A DNA stretch of 64,000 nucleotides, taken from positions 840,501 through 904,500 of the forward strand of contig VCAZ01000133.1 of NCBI GenBank assembly GCA_005784505.1, written 5' to 3'. Under the pieces are notes generated by a model. The model was not told the DNA's origin, ran no database searches, and saw nothing but the letters and a program-made list of their open reading frames with translations. Below are positions 11,201 through 24,544 of this stretch, in pieces. Within the stretch, counting starts at the first letter, position 1; every line of letters starts with the position of its first letter. Both the position numbers and the translations under genes were made by a program. Origin of the DNA: Bagarius yarrelli (Eukaryota > Chordata > Actinopteri > Siluriformes > Sisoridae).

Positions 11201-13219
11201 ATGGTGCTTTGGGGGAAGGGGCATCCCTTTTATAGCAGAGGAAAAAATAATTAGTGGGTGCAGCCAGGTTGATGGGGGGGCCTGCTTTCATTACATTGGG
11301 CCAGACAAGCACGCGCTATCCACAGCACTTCATTCACAAAAAAAGACTGCGAAGTGTGCCAGTCCCTGCACCCAACCCCCTTAGGCTTTGTGGGGAAAGA
11401 AAGAAAAAGAACCCGGCACCACCACCGCATGCGTAACAAACAGCTGCTAGTCGAAAGGGGGCTGATTATGAATAGGCTCTTTACAAACAGTACTTCGCCA
11501 AAAAGATAGCACCCTTTAGACTAAAACAGCAGATGTCCAGGAATGCAAGTCTATGAAAAAAGCCATAGGAATTACAGCCAAGTCGAATAAATCTGGCACA
11601 CGCTTAACATTTCGCTAATACTCTGTAAAGTCCTTCTTTACACTTCATCAGCTGCAGGCGAACAGGGCTGAAACTGCCCAAAGCCTTACAGATTCCCATT
11701 TTACACTCGTGTGGTCAGAAGATATTAAAACTAAATTTTAGCCAGTGTTTGGATTGGAGATATGAACTTTCCGAACAAAAACGTTTTGTATAAAACCAAC
11801 CAATTTAAAATGCGGCTTAGTTAAGACCGGGGATCAATAATGTGAATGCTGGTCTCTAGACACAGATGCTGACCAATTAATGCCAACTTCGGATCTGAAG
11901 TACATGTAGATGTACCTTGCACAATGACAAAGTTGAATCTAATCTAATCTAATGATAAACTATTTGGGTACAAAGAAAAACCCACCAGAATACATTTGTG
12001 CAATATAGAACTAGTTTGTCGCCTTAGTACAATTGTGCATGGAGTTTAGCGAGGTATGCTACTGCCTTTACATGTCTGTGATGAGTATCAGAACCATGTA
12101 TTTGCTTGCCCAAAATTTATAAGAATTATAAAACGCTTGCAGAGATTTTCCAGTGTCGCTCCTAATAAAAGGTGGTAGCCCAGTAATAAAGTTTTGACAA
12201 GGGCTTCTGTCAAATGTTGTAAATGTAATGGGGAAGTGGTGGCTTGGGGGTTAAAGTGTTAGCCTGATACCAGAAAGAAAGAAAGAGTTTGATTTCCAGC
12301 ACCACCAAGCCACTACTGCCAGCCCATGATCAAGGCCCTTAACCCCCCCCCACCCCCAAATTGCTCAGTTGTATAAAAAGGGACAAATGTAAGTCGCTCT
12401 GGATAAGGGCATCTGCCAAATGCTGTAAACGTAAATATAACTCACTTCTGTTCTGCCTCTATTGGGTCCACAGGGCTGGGGCAGTCCGAGCCCAGTCCTG
12501 AAACACATGAGGTGGAGGAAGCAAGTCAGCCTACGCATTTACATTGACATACTACATACAGAACAAAACGTTACACTGCACAAATTACTAAACAATACAT
12601 ATTCACATTTTGTTTTTAAAAACCCACAGCTCAGATCACGTCAATCTAACAAATTAATTGACTTATAGCAAAAAGCGCGATGGGCTTCACCTGCATCCGA
12701 AGAAGTGTCTGAGGCGAAAGACGGAATCTTCAGTAAGGGCACATTTTTGTCCAGTTTTCGTCTTTTGGGCGTCTCACATTGCCTAACAGTAGAAAAATAG
12801 CTAGAATCACCCACAAACGTATTACATTATAAAAAATATTTCTACTTAAACACAACGAACAAAACAGCTCATGAAATAGGGCAGAATATGGAACTAGCTG
12901 GTAAGTGTTAGCAAGCTAGGCTAACCTGTAAGCTAGATCTTTCTAGACAGTCACAAAGAAAGCGAGTAAAACAAGAACTGTAGTAAGTCAGCAATGCTCA
13001 CCCTTCGAGTACAGCGAGATTGTCCATGTTAAGTGTTAGGTTAGTCACAGGAGACAGCACAGCGGTAGTTCCAGGAGAGAAGAGGTTTTTGATGCAGGGG
13101 GAACCAGTCAGTCCAATCACGGGGAGAGTCGGCCTGGAAACTCTGGGGACTGAGTCAGGGCCTACTCCCTGCTCCAGGCTAACAGCGCTAAAATCGCTTG
13201 CAGTTTTACCGAGCTCCAT
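8208..13219 (-). CDS. cdc25b: M-phase inducer phosphatase CDC25 (cdc25b-type), 15 exons
   Basis: Dual-specificity phosphatase that removes inhibitory phosphates from CDK1/CDK2. Exons, in transcript order: 13219-13002, 12782-12691, 12497-12446, 10956-10915, 10825-10792, 10663-10547, 10460-10347, 10251-10120, 10029-9946, 9852-9670, 9595-9509, 9421-9359, 9249-9151, 8693-8448, 8348-8208. All junctions are GT-AG, phases agree, and the sum is 1704 nt (567 aa). Visible motifs: SPVTNLT near residue 57, SSDAGLGSD, KEN box at 180-182, DDGFLD beta-TrCP-type degron at 256-261, 14-3-3 site RSPSMP around S309, basic KRRR at 334-337, and a rhodanese-like catalytic domain with IIDCRYPYEY (D426) and HCEFSSER (C474, R480, CX5R). 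The C-terminus is MYSRLKKL. The gene is intact. Synteny with ap5s1 and the SDAG and GHSP segments favour CDC25B; FEFKKP and the C-terminus resemble CDC25A, so the paralogue call is less sure than the family. Confidence 0.93.
9260..9283. repeat. G24 homopolymer inside the cdc25b intron 12 acceptor
   Basis: Read on the coding (minus) strand this is an unbroken run of 24 C, which serves as the polypyrimidine tract 10 bases upstream of the exon at 9249-9151 (acceptor cag at 9252-9250). Its length is likely to vary between alleles or reads. Confidence 0.9.
12193..12436 (+). repeat. SINE tail fragment followed by a full SINE, in cdc25b intron 3
   Basis: A tail piece ('agggcttctgtcaaatgttg', 12193-12229) is followed directly by a full copy (12230-12436) with a tRNA-like head, a C-rich middle, and the tail 'gtcgctctggataagggcat'. 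It ends ten bases short of exon 3 (12446-12497), close to its splice donor on the minus strand. Confidence 0.7.
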
Positions 13220-13545
13220 TTTTAAACGTTGTCAGAGATAATAATCAATTTTTACTCCGATTTCGAATTGTTTCACCGAACAAAAGCCAGGCTTAGCTCG
13301 ATGGCTAGCTTGTTAGCTACCAGATAAAATATTTCGTTTACGGTGAAGAAAAAAACGCTGCAAAACTGCACATGACGCCTACGCCCCAAACAAAATGTCC
13401 GAATAAAATTGTTATTAAAATAGTTTTAAAAGCTCATCTCCTTTGTCCCTTCTTGTCAGAGAGCTGCGGTATCAAACGCACTCTCTCTGAACCTTTCCAA
13501 ACTCCGCTCTGAGAAAAGAAGTGCTGAGATAAGCCCTTATTTGTG

Positions 13546-13618
13546 TTCAAAATAGGCAGTCCACGAGCGGCAATCCATACGACCAATCAGCGACCTCGAT
13601 ACATCTGATCTGTCCAAT
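13546..13618 (-). promoter_or_regulatory. Putative cdc25b cell-cycle promoter: CHR element with paired CCAAT boxes
   Basis: Upstream of the cdc25b start codon there is a TTCAAA (13546-13551, which reads TTTGAA on the coding strand) matching the CHR core, and two CCAAT boxes at 13583-13587 and 13614-13618 spaced 31 bp apart. Two further CCAAT boxes lie at 13689 and 13848. Evenly spaced NF-Y boxes plus a CHR are the known design of G2/M genes bound by DREAM and MuvB. The motifs are seen directly; activity is inferred. The 5' leader would be about 300 bases. Confidence 0.55.
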
Positions 13619-13939
13619 CCAAGCAGCTTGCTTTTTTTATATGCAGTGTTGTTTAAAAGAAGTAAGATATGACATGCACACTCTTTGACCAATCAAGGAT
13701 TAGCACACGTGCGACTACATAGTGACGTGTAGACTTTGACGTTTACGGGCGGCAAACGTAAAAAGATTCCCTATAAGAAGGAAGCAGTTTTTTTTTCCCG
13801 CGGAACGATTCAAGAACGTCTTGTGAACGCCCCTAACAGGAGCTCAGCCAATCGAAATTCAGAGACAGCGCTTGGACCGTACCACTTTCTCAAACATAAA
13901 GGTTTAAATTTTAACACCTGAATTTATACCACCAGTTTA

Positions 13940-16900
13940 AATGCCACCACCAGTTTATATATATTTATTATATATATATATCTATAATATATATGTGTAC
14001 TGTGATATAACTGAATGTCCTTATTTTTGATAAACAGCGTTTAATCAAATATACTTATACTTAATCAAACTTTAAAAAAAAAACTACACATTTGTGTATA
14101 TAAAATTTGTCTTCTAAAAACTACATTTTATAGATCTTTAAATTAAAACAGTCTGATCTGTTTTGTCATTAAAAGCCTAAAAATGTGTAAATTTTAGACA
14201 CAACTGCAAAAATTATGTTATTAGCAGGACCATTGTTAGTAGGCTATCATAATTTATACAATATATTTTCTTTTTTATATGAATAATTAAAAACCCCAAA
14301 AAAACATAAGTAAAAGTTTGCAGTTAGTAGTTGCTTAAAACAATTTCCTTCCCTATTGCACAAACAGACATGACACCCTACTTTGTATGTCATAGCAACC
14401 AGTCGTCTTCCAGAAGCAGCTGTCTTCTCTTTAACAACATCCCTCCGAATCCAGTACAAAGAAGCTGTGAGAATGTTGGGGGAGAACTGTGCATAGCTAA
14501 AACAGCACATTTTGTTGCTGTTGTTGGGAATAATTGTAAAAATGTCCAGCACACAAAAACAAATCGAAACACTAACAAGACATTGCTCATGTAAGATGTT
14601 TCATGTTCGAAGTATTTAAAAAACGGTGTGTACCGTTGTTTTAAATGTAATACTAGCATATTATTAATAATTTATGTTAATAGTTTATAAAATCCACCTA
14701 GCCTAACCATCTTATATGGTTAACTGATGTGTAACATACATCCTGTAACTGACACTAGGTTAAACAGCTCTAAACACACATCTCCATTTTAAAAACACTA
14801 TAGACAAGATGTCATTAAAACTGTTTGTCTTCAAGCTGTTGGATAGTTACTCATATTAAAGCACTTTTTTTGTCTTTTACAAGTAATCATCGCTCATCAC
14901 ATCAAATTTAGTGGATATAACATATAATTAGATATTATATGTTATAAAAATCTTCATTTTTCTAGCTCTTCACATATTTAATTTTCGCTACAGTGATTAA
15001 ATCAAAATAGCCTCCATACTACCGTGGCTAATACTGTTCTTACTCTGCTCCTTATAGCATTAAGTTTATAGCCAGCAAAACAACCAAATCATAATGAGCT
15101 TTGTTTTGTGTATGAGGAAGTTATGCCAGAAGTATAACACATACATCCATGATGAGAACAGGTTTAATGGTCTTTGATTGCAAAAGAATATGTGCTTAAA
15201 CATATTTCATGATTTCCAGTGGTTAACAATAGACAGTGAACAAATTCAAATACAGCTGAGAATAAAAACTAGTTAAACTGGCCCTCTGTAAAGGAGCTCC
15301 AGGAGGATTTCAATAGAAAGCTTTTTTGCTTACATGTAAAGACGTGTCATGAGGGTTTACAGTAGGTTTTCAGGGTGTGTGAGCTAAACAATGTTTGGGC
15401 AGGGACAACTTCAGGCACAAACGCTCACACGCTTATCAATAAGACTTACATACAGTCTTGTGTTTTATATTAAACACCCACAAATAATAGTTATATTTAT
15501 ATAACACAAAACAACAATCAGAGAAAAAAACTAATTACATGTAGTCTGATAGGATTTGATATTTACTTGTTGTGATAAGCTACCATTATTTAAATATACT
15601 GTATTTCTTCTTATTTTAGCAGCCACGTAAGGAATCTTATGTTCAAACATTTCTTACAAATTATTCAACTAATGTTAACTAAAATGTGATTATTTAACCA
15701 ACGAATGTAACTAAAAGATCATTTGTGTTGGATTTAGTATAAACAATATAAATGATGAAATATTGTTAACCTTTAACAATACGTAATGTTAAGAATACCC
15801 ACCCTCAAAATAAGGACCATAACACAGTAACAGTGTTTACATTTTCTTTTCTTTTACTCTCACAAACTGCAAAATAAATATTGCCCTATCTACCCCAAAA
15901 AGAAATTCAGGTGTTGCACATCCATTCAGTGTACTTTGGGGTGGTCTTTGCATAATAGTTTATGAACACATTATGTATGTGCATTGACCCGTTAAAAGTG
16001 TCTGTAAGGAATAATGATCTTCCTGGCTGGGGTGTAAATTGGAGGCTCTAGAGAACAAACCCCCATCCCAACTGAGCAGTGGTGAAACGACAGTATAGCT
16101 CGAGCTGACAGCACCAAGCTGAGGCCACGTCTCCCCCACCCTCACACAAAATGCACACACAGACAAGATTATATCAGCCACACCAGAATGTTTATTTCAG
16201 TTAAGACCAAGCCACAGTAATGGCTGCAGTCATGAATTTGCTTAAAAAGTCAGTTACTTTGTTCAATTAAAGCATTAAAGTATGTAGTTGTGACATATCA
16301 GGTGACATTATTTAAAAAAAAAATAAACTGGTTAATTTATGACAGATATACAAGGGAAATTTTAATTACCATAATAAAGCATTATCTTTGTCAATGGTTC
16401 ATTCATGATATGGTTTTATTCAGTTGTGATTTTTATTTTGTTCAAAAGATAACTGTATAGGAAACACTTTTCGTACGTCTTTGGTTATCTTTGCAGAAGA
16501 TGTTTTTTTTTTTCTAAAAAAAAATGTTTAAAATGTTTTTCTCATTTAACCTGAGCAATTGACTTCAGACCATGAGGAGACTAAAGAGCAGATCATTAAC
16601 ACATGCAAAGACCCAAGGCTTAAGGAACAAACCCATCCTGGGTCTGAAAAGCAGACATTTTAAACATTATTTAGCGAACAACATGCCATCTATACTATAC
16701 TATAAATTAAATTACATATTACATACGCAATTCATTTACAGTTAAATACATTTTAAATTGTAAACTTAAAACCATAACTATAACTTAAGTTAAGGACTTT
16801 AATAGACAAATAAAAGAGTTTTTGTTCAATATTTTATTTTTTAAATATTAAAGAATTCCGAATACCACAGACCTCCTTATCTGAAATTTTAGGAATAGAC

Positions 16901-18060
16901 TAAAGGTTTTACTGGTGCTATCATTATGTAAAAGTTGTTTAAACCAAAACGATTCCAATTTTTTTAAATTAAATGAAGACTTGCAGTAGTGAATTCTAGT
17001 ATGTTTTTAACATCTTTGTGTTTTAGAAGACCTTTGCTCTGCTATGGCCTATTATATACTTATCAAACTGCCATAAATTTATGTTATCTTCTGCTTATCT
17101 CTGTTTAATTTAAGACAAACAGCGAGCAGGTGGCTGGAATTCATCAAGAAAGTGGACTGCAAAACAAAAATATGATTAAATTAACTATATAAAGGTTTGT
17201 AGCATTTATTTTTCTTTTTTATGCTGTTGTCTCGATCTAATCAATAATGATTTTACACTGCCCTAAAGATCAATATTTAAAATTTAATTCGTTATTGATT
17301 TCAGAACTCTCTAAGCCCCAAAAAAAGTTATCAGCGTTTTTATTTCAAAGTTATATTTTCTCATCATTGCAGCAGTTTAAGTGCATGCCAGCACAGTGAA
17401 AGTAGCAGGGTGCCCTTTGCTGACCAGTGTGTAGAGGTCAGACAGAGGGAAAGGAAAATAATGGACACAGAATGAACAGCTGTCTATGAGGCTCCAGGGC
17501 CAGATGGGCTGGTGGGGAAAGAAAAACTCTGCTCCGGGCCAGAAATCTGGAGGGAAACATGAATGACGGAGACAAAGGGGATAGGGGTGGAGGAAGAAAA
17601 AAAAAAAGGAGATTTTTTTGGGGGAAGGATAATTTACCAATAGGGTTAACAACTAAGAAGGAAGACAGATACTTTAAACAGATTTAAGAAACAGAGAACA
17701 GGACATCAAAATTACAGGAAATTAATGGCGTATGTATTTATGTATGGGTTTCTATACACTATATATAAAACATTTCAAACATTCACACAACCAACCCTAT
17801 TTACAAAATATTTTAATATTCTATGGTCATTAAATCATGTGTGTTATTAATCAGTGGAAGGCTAAAATGTAAAAAAGAAATATGTAACTGTATAACTTAT
17901 ATTAAGGTCATTGTAACAGTTTGAATCAAACAGCTAGGTTTTTCCAATCTACATTTGTTTCACTAAACATTTAGTTGGTCAAAATACTGTACATGTCTAC
18001 TACTTATACAGTAAGAACCTGTACAGCTCAGATATAGAGTCTAGTTGCTGAAGAGGGAAA
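13940..18060. other. Gene desert, left part
   Basis: AT-rich DNA without exons. GC-richer, complex blocks at about 16015-16160 and 17380-17600 stand out and could be regulatory, but no known motif cluster fixes a function. Short open frames in these blocks have no known domain. Confidence 0.4.
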
Positions 18061-18410
18061 GGGAGGTGATTGCTTAGTGGTTTAGGTGTTGAGCTGCTGA
18101 CCAAAAGATTGTGGGCTCAGTTTTTAGCACCACAAAGCTGCCACTGCTTGGCCCCTAAGCAAGGCCCTTAACCCATAATTGCTCAGTTGTTTAAATCAAG
18201 TAAATGTAAATCAGTATGGATAAATGCGGGAGTATGGTGGCTTAGTGGTTAAGATATTGGACTAATACCAGAAAGACTGGGGTTCAATTACCAGCACCGC
18301 CAAGCCACCACTGGTGGGCCCTTGAGCAGGACCCTTAACCCCCGATTGCTTTGTAAGTCGCTCTGGATAAGGGCATCTGCCAAATGCTGCAAATGGATAA
18401 GGGTGTCAAC
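18061..18410 (+). repeat. Two SINE copies in head-to-tail tandem
   Basis: The first copy (18061-18226) and second copy (18227-18410) both show the 'cttagtggtt' head, an 'agcaccacaaagctgccact' type middle, and an 'accc-attgctcagttg' or 'gtcgctctggataagggcat' tail. They belong to the same family as the copy at 6844. The first has a more decayed tail. Confidence 0.7.
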
Positions 18411-19560
18411 CAAGGTATGAATCAAATAGTTTGAATGAATGTTCATGTATCAGTTATTGTAGACCCTATTTAAGATGTACAGAGATGTATTTTTATTTTC
18501 AGACAAATGAAAATTATCATTTTATTTAATTTCTTTTTGGATAAATCAAATTATTAAAAAAATGCAAATTTAAATTGCTAAATCGTTTTTACCTTGCCAT
18601 GCTACTTTGAAAATAAGCTTTTAAACACAAAAAATACCCCACCTATTTTTTTTACATTTCTGACATTTATAGAATGACCAAATATAGACACATATAAAAA
18701 GGGCATACAACACCTAACAGCAAATTCCTTTTCTCTGTCCCTATCCACAACTATGAGTTGTCACTTATTGACACACGGAGTGTGAGAAGGATCATAAGAA
18801 GTGAGTGTGGTGGCAGTCGAGGGTTTTCATTAGCACGTAATGTGCCAAATGCAAACCTTTGATGTAATGTGGTCACAACTGTTGTGAACAAGGTGCTGCC
18901 TGCAGACTGGCTTTCAGGAAGTCAAATCTAGTTGGTGATTTAAAATATCATTTCTGTTTATAAGAAAATAAAAAGCAAATAATTCCTGATGAGTTAATCA
19001 GTGGAAGTTTATTTTTCTTGTTAGTATGATTACATCTATTTATTGGGCATATTTAAAACTAATTATTTAAAAAATTTAATTTAGAAATTTCAACAGAATG
19101 TCACAAGAAATGAGTAACATAGTATGTGAAAATAATCGAGCAGAGTCAGAAGTGCTATAAAGAGCTACTAGTGAAAAAGAATGCTTTGCATTAAAAACAG
19201 TAAAAACTATTATTATATAATATTATTTGTTAATTTTTAACCACAACAATAGTGAAAGACCTCCAAATACGGAAAATACAGTGCAGATTGGTATAAACCT
19301 GCACTCACTGAAAGGAAAGCATGCAGCTATTTTTATTATCTGCCAACCCTAACAAGGTTTACAGATTGTAATCCTTTTTTGAATACAATTTTAAAAATCA
19401 GAGAAAGAAAGCTTTATAAACTTATCTCAAAAAATAGTTTATAAAACAGTTTTCAGAGGCACTCATATGTAATAGCTTGTTGGTACTCTGTATGATGGCA
19501 ATAAAAGGTAAAAACACTTAGATAGAAATCAAAAGCTATATTATATATTAATATAGCTGC
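18411..19560. other. Non-coding DNA with one complex block
   Basis: The block at about 18760-18930 is less AT-rich and includes 'catttagcacgtaatgtgcc'-like and 'tttgatgtaatgtggtcaca'-like sequence. No exon or mobile element was recognised. It could be a conserved regulatory block. Confidence 0.3.
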
Positions 19561-21720
19561 AATCAGCGATTGGAATTTTGAGCCATGGATTTCACAAATG
19601 TTTTTGAGTCTAGGAGAAACAGTGTATGACCCAGTCTAAATGTCTGAAATTTTTTGGTAGTGCCCCCTCTTTGCCTATTGGGGTAGCTCTTTGTATCTGA
19701 GTAGCTGTTAAGACTACTACAGTCTGACTGTAAGATTCATGCTTCATGTTTATGTTATGATCATGTCTCTTGTTTAAGTTTTTATTATGTTTAGGTTTTG
19801 GTTCTGTCACGTAATCCCTTTGTTGATGTGTCTCGTTCTCATTGGTTATTCGTGTGTATTTATAGCCTTGTGTTTCCCTTTTTCTTGGTTATGGATTTCG
19901 TTTGTGTCCCTGTACCGCTGTTGTTAGTCTGTTTGTCAGTCTAATTCATGTTAAGTTTTGTCTAGGCAAGTTCATGTTTGCTGTTAATATTTATGCTGAG
20001 TGTTCAAGTCTAGTCAAGATAAGTTAAGCTAAGTTAAGTTTAGTTTAAATTAAATGTTTTGTTAAGTGTTTTCTTTTGTTTGTTTGTCATTGTGTAAATT
20101 AACTGCACCTTTGGGTTCTAAATATTACTTGACCAAGTTTTAAACAAACAAAATTTACATAAATATAAAGTAAATTGTATAAAATACAAAATAAATACAT
20201 TGATTACTGCGGTTTAGGACAAAAAATCCAAATAACAGAGAATAACAATGTTTCCATGACAAGAAATAATGTCATATGATACGGTGCACTCGCATCTAGT
20301 TGTTGTATTTGTAGGCGATGTGGCAAATGTGTTATAACTACTACAGTGTCAATTACTGTCCAATCCCCATAAAATTTTGTATGCTTCCTTAGAATCAGGT
20401 AATGCATGATTCTAGACATAATTATGCATGTGCATTTCCTAAAAAAATGTAAGTGGTGCTTGCTGGTGCAAAAGTCAATCCACATTATTACACTTGTTAT
20501 GCAGTTGTTTTTGATGCATTATATGTTTTGACATGTTATGATATGACACTTATGATGTCCTGAGTGTTTTGATATATGGCATTGTCACATCATTATGATG
20601 CTTGTAAAAAGTATGTTTATAACATAATTGAGAATATTTCATGAACAATATGATTGATAGCAATGGTTGCTGAGGCAAAGTTGCTCATTATGTGGAGATC
20701 AAATGATATGCAGATTGTGTGGATGTGTGAAACACTTTGTCATTACAGAGCAATAAAACTCGTTAGCTTCAACTAGTGGCTATTTTCTTTCACAATTCTT
20801 AAAGACCTTTAGGGCCTTGAGTCGAACATGCCCAACGAGTTTCTTACAGATTGACCTCTGTTAACCTTGTCTAATAGGTTTTCAAATGTTTTTATCCAGT
20901 GGCGGCCATGTTTTTTGAGATACGAGAATGTTTTTATAGACACTTGTGCCACTGCGACAAAAGACACTGCAAACCAGTTTTCAAGTGAATCAGATCAATG
21001 GTCACATAGTTATAGACGGTTTTTTATTTTATAATGACACCAACTGTCAAAGCTGCACATTTTTTTTATTTGACCAAAGATTTCGCTCTTACACAGAGAT
21101 TGGTCAAAATATCTAAAAAACTAGCTTCCAAAAGTAGGTTTTAGATGGAACTCAATTTTGTAAATAGTAGAGCCAATCCATTAGTGGTAGATTTGTTCGT
21201 TTTAAGCCCAGCTGAATTTATTGCTTTTGGTGCTGTAGCGCCCCCTTTGGCCGATGGAGGTGGCTTCATGTATTTGAGTAGCTGTCAGGACTACTACGGT
21301 CTAATTTGAGATTTGCTTTTCGAATAACTAAGTAGGCAACATTTTATTGTGTATCTAAAATGTTATAAACAAAGCCATTGTTCCAGTGTTTCCATGTGTT
21401 TGCGTGCATTAGGTGCGTGCGTGTGAGTATGGGTGGCAGTTGTTGCTGTACATCTGTCCTTTATGATTCAGACGAGAAATGAAAGATGCTAGCAGTTAAT
21501 TGTTTATTGATTAGCCTGCACAGCGAAGAAGAAACTATTAAATTAGCCCACAATAAGACTTACACCAGTATCCTCTACATACTAACCTGGGTAACCTATT
21601 TAATATTGACAAACAAAAGCTTCAGTTAAAAAAAACCTAACAAAACAACAACAACAAATTGTCCTACAGCGCCACCGGGTGTCTATTAACTAAACTCTGA
21701 CACTAAGGTTTTATAACTAT
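19560..21720 (+). repeat. Old interspersed repeat complex with a repeated 70-bp unit
   Basis: A unit at about 19664-19730 (containing 'gagtagctgttaagactact') recurs in direct orientation at about 21238-21306 (containing 'gagtagctgtcaggactact'). Each is preceded by a 'gcgccccct'-like run. Between them is a T/G-rich stretch (19740-20070) of the kind found at the ends of fish retroelements, with 'aagtctagtcaagataagtt'-like repeats. A further 'cagcgccaccgggtg' lies at 21669. The family is not identified. Confidence 0.4.
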
Positions 21721-22414
21721 ATGCCAAACTTTTTACACCAGCTATTCCGGGTACCTATAGGAGGAAAGCATTTTCAGTTTGTTATTCATCATACAATAAA
21801 CATAGATTATAAGAACTTTTAAAATTACTTTTTTGTCACAGTTCTAACAGATCTAAGAATTTGTCATTTGTGCCATAAAAGGGGGATTAAATATATTGGG
21901 GCATGAATTGACACATTGGGACAAATGTTGCGACACCGGACCATCACATTTTATTATATGTGATTTTTAAATGTGGTAAGAATGGATAGTGGTATTGAAT
22001 TTCCACAGCCTTTCCGAGAAATGCTATTGTGCTTTCTCTGTAATGAAAAGGGGAAGTTAGGGACAATGTACGATTTTCCAAAAAAACAAGGATTTTGATA
22101 TTTTTGACAACCTTCACAGGGGATCTGCCATAGTTTAATACACAGTAGTCACTCCATGCTTTGTTAGGTAAACAAGCATCTCTTGTGTTTTTTCCAGGTT
22201 CACAGACAGGTCTTTGTCTCCATATGAAGCTGTCAGTCCCAGAACTTAGTGTGATGGTGTTCCAATTTGGACTGACTAATGTCCTCCAGTCAGGGAATTT
22301 ATTATCTTCTTGCTAAACTTATCAATCTTAGCTTTTGAGTCATATGCTAAAAAATTATTGTGTTTAATGGTAAATGGTCCAGGAAAAGCATTCATACATG
22401 ATTCCTATTTGTCT

Positions 22415-22582
22415 GGGGGAAGTGGTAGCACAGTGGTTAAGGTGTTGGACTGCTAACTGGAAGGTTGGGAGTCGATTCCCAGGCCCTAGGCCCTTAAATC
22501 CTATTGCTCAGTTGTATTAAATAAGAAAGAGATAAATTGTAAATTGCTTTGGATGAGGGTGTCTGCCATATGTTGTAAATGT
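22415..22582 (+). repeat. tRNA-derived SINE
   Basis: The head is 'ggggaagtggtagcacagtg', then 'ttaaggtgttggactgctaa', then the middle 'attgctcagttgtatt' and a diverged tail 'ggtgtctgccatatgttgta'. This is the main SINE family, with some internal deletion. Confidence 0.75.
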
Positions 22583-23330
22583 CTAAGTGAGAAAAGGGCC
22601 AGATGGAGGGTGGTGACAGTGGTGTCATCTGTCAAATTGTTCAAAACATTTTGCAAATTGCAGTGGTAGCAGGGTCTTGATATACCTAATGATGAGTCTC
22701 TTAAAGCACTTTATGGTGATAGGTGTAATTGTGACAGAACAATAGTCACTGAGACAGGACACTTAAGAATTATTTGGCACAGCGACAATAGTAATGGTGT
22801 TGAAGCATGTTGAAACAATGGGGCTGCTTAGGGAAATGCTCATCCCCTGAACCAGAAATATTGTCTGGTTCAGTAGCCTTCCATTGGTTAATATTAGCAT
22901 TGATGTGCCAACACTTTATAAACAATAATAAGAAATAAGACAGATTAACACTAATCTTAGAGCAAAGTTCTGTTAACAGTATTGACAATTTAACTAACCC
23001 ATAAAACTGAATACGCCAGCCTCTAATTAGGTAAAGGAATGATTACCACATCATCGAAATTGACACATTGGTCCATTATTCCATAAACGAATATAACAAA
23101 TAAATAATATACTTTTATAAGCTGTATGTTGCAGCCTGATCTGCATTGTAACAAAAAATGTGAAAAAATTCTATAGACAAACCTAAATTCAGAGGTAGAT
23201 GAAAGTGTTCAGGCAAGAATCTAAGCTTAGGCTATAGTCCTAAATGCTCCACGTCTTGCTTAAGTAGCTTTGGGCAAAAAAAAATAAAACTTCTTTGAAA
23301 TTAAATTAATTCCACATCGTTTGTGTAGCC

Positions 23331-23490
23331 AGCCTTATTCAGAGCTACTTACATTTATCATTTTTAACAACTGAGCAATTGGGGTTAAGGGCCTCACTAG
23401 GGCTCACAAACATGGTAATTTGGTAGGATTTTGGGAATCAACACTTCCAGCTAGCAGACCAACACCTTTAAATTGAGCTACCACCTCCCC
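23331..23490 (-). repeat. tRNA-derived SINE, diverged
   Basis: Reverse-oriented copy with 'actgagcaattggggttaag' and the head end 'gagctaccacctcccc'. The 3' tail is shortened. Confidence 0.65.
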
Positions 23491-24544
23491 AACCTCCCAG
23501 AGAGCTTGCAGCCTTTGTTTAAAAATAAATAAACAGTAAACAGTTCAAAATTGAAAAGATAAATAAAGAAATAAGATTCTAAGAATCTTCAAATTCATCT
23601 AACACTTTCATAAAAAAGCCAGTGAACCTAGTACTTGTAACCTGTATTTAAGCTGATACACAACTGGAAAGTGAAGGAACCCTGTATAATCATAAATTGG
23701 ACAGGAGAGAACATTAACATCAAAGTCAAACAGTCAATACTTTATTGATTTGATTGGCAAAATGTTTTTACATCTGTTTGATGGATTTTTGTTTCAAATA
23801 CTTAGTATGGTTCTGTTTGATTGGATTTTTGTGTTCTAATTGTAATTGTATAATTGTATGTTAACCAGTATCAGTATTCGTTCCGTGTGATAGCTTTCTT
23901 CAATATGTGTTCTTACTATAATAAGTTTTACTATAAATAAGTTTTATCGAATACGAATAAATACAAAGGTGTTGTGTTTGAGATGATCATAACAGTCAAG
24001 CCATATAACAGTTAACCATAGCCTCATAGACTCGTTCTCACAGACTTCAAAGTTTCACATTACATTACTCTTTTTACTATCTACAATACTGTAGTGATAG
24101 TTACATTTTTGATAGACTGATAATTTAGCTTGTTATACTGATATTATAACTAGCGAATTACCATGAGCAAATAATGTTATATAATCAATCTGAGCATAAA
24201 GAGGGGTTCTCTATTAATATCAATAACAACTGATGATTAAACATAATATTGATAAGTATGGAAAAATGCCTCAAATTCTCGACTTCCAATTAACCCTTTG
24301 CTACAGGAGCTTACTTAAACTGATTTATTTTTTTATTGTATTCTAAAGATACATCCTATTGTTTATTTCCAAACTTTCAACAATAAATGTATAAATACAT
24401 TTTTATGCATTTTAAGTATGTTTTAAATAACATTATTTTAAAAACCTAGCTAAATATTAAAAATAAATAAATAAATATAGGATTAAAGAAAAAAAATGAC
24501 ACATTTGTGAGGAAGTACTAAGGATGGCCACATTAGTCCGGTGA

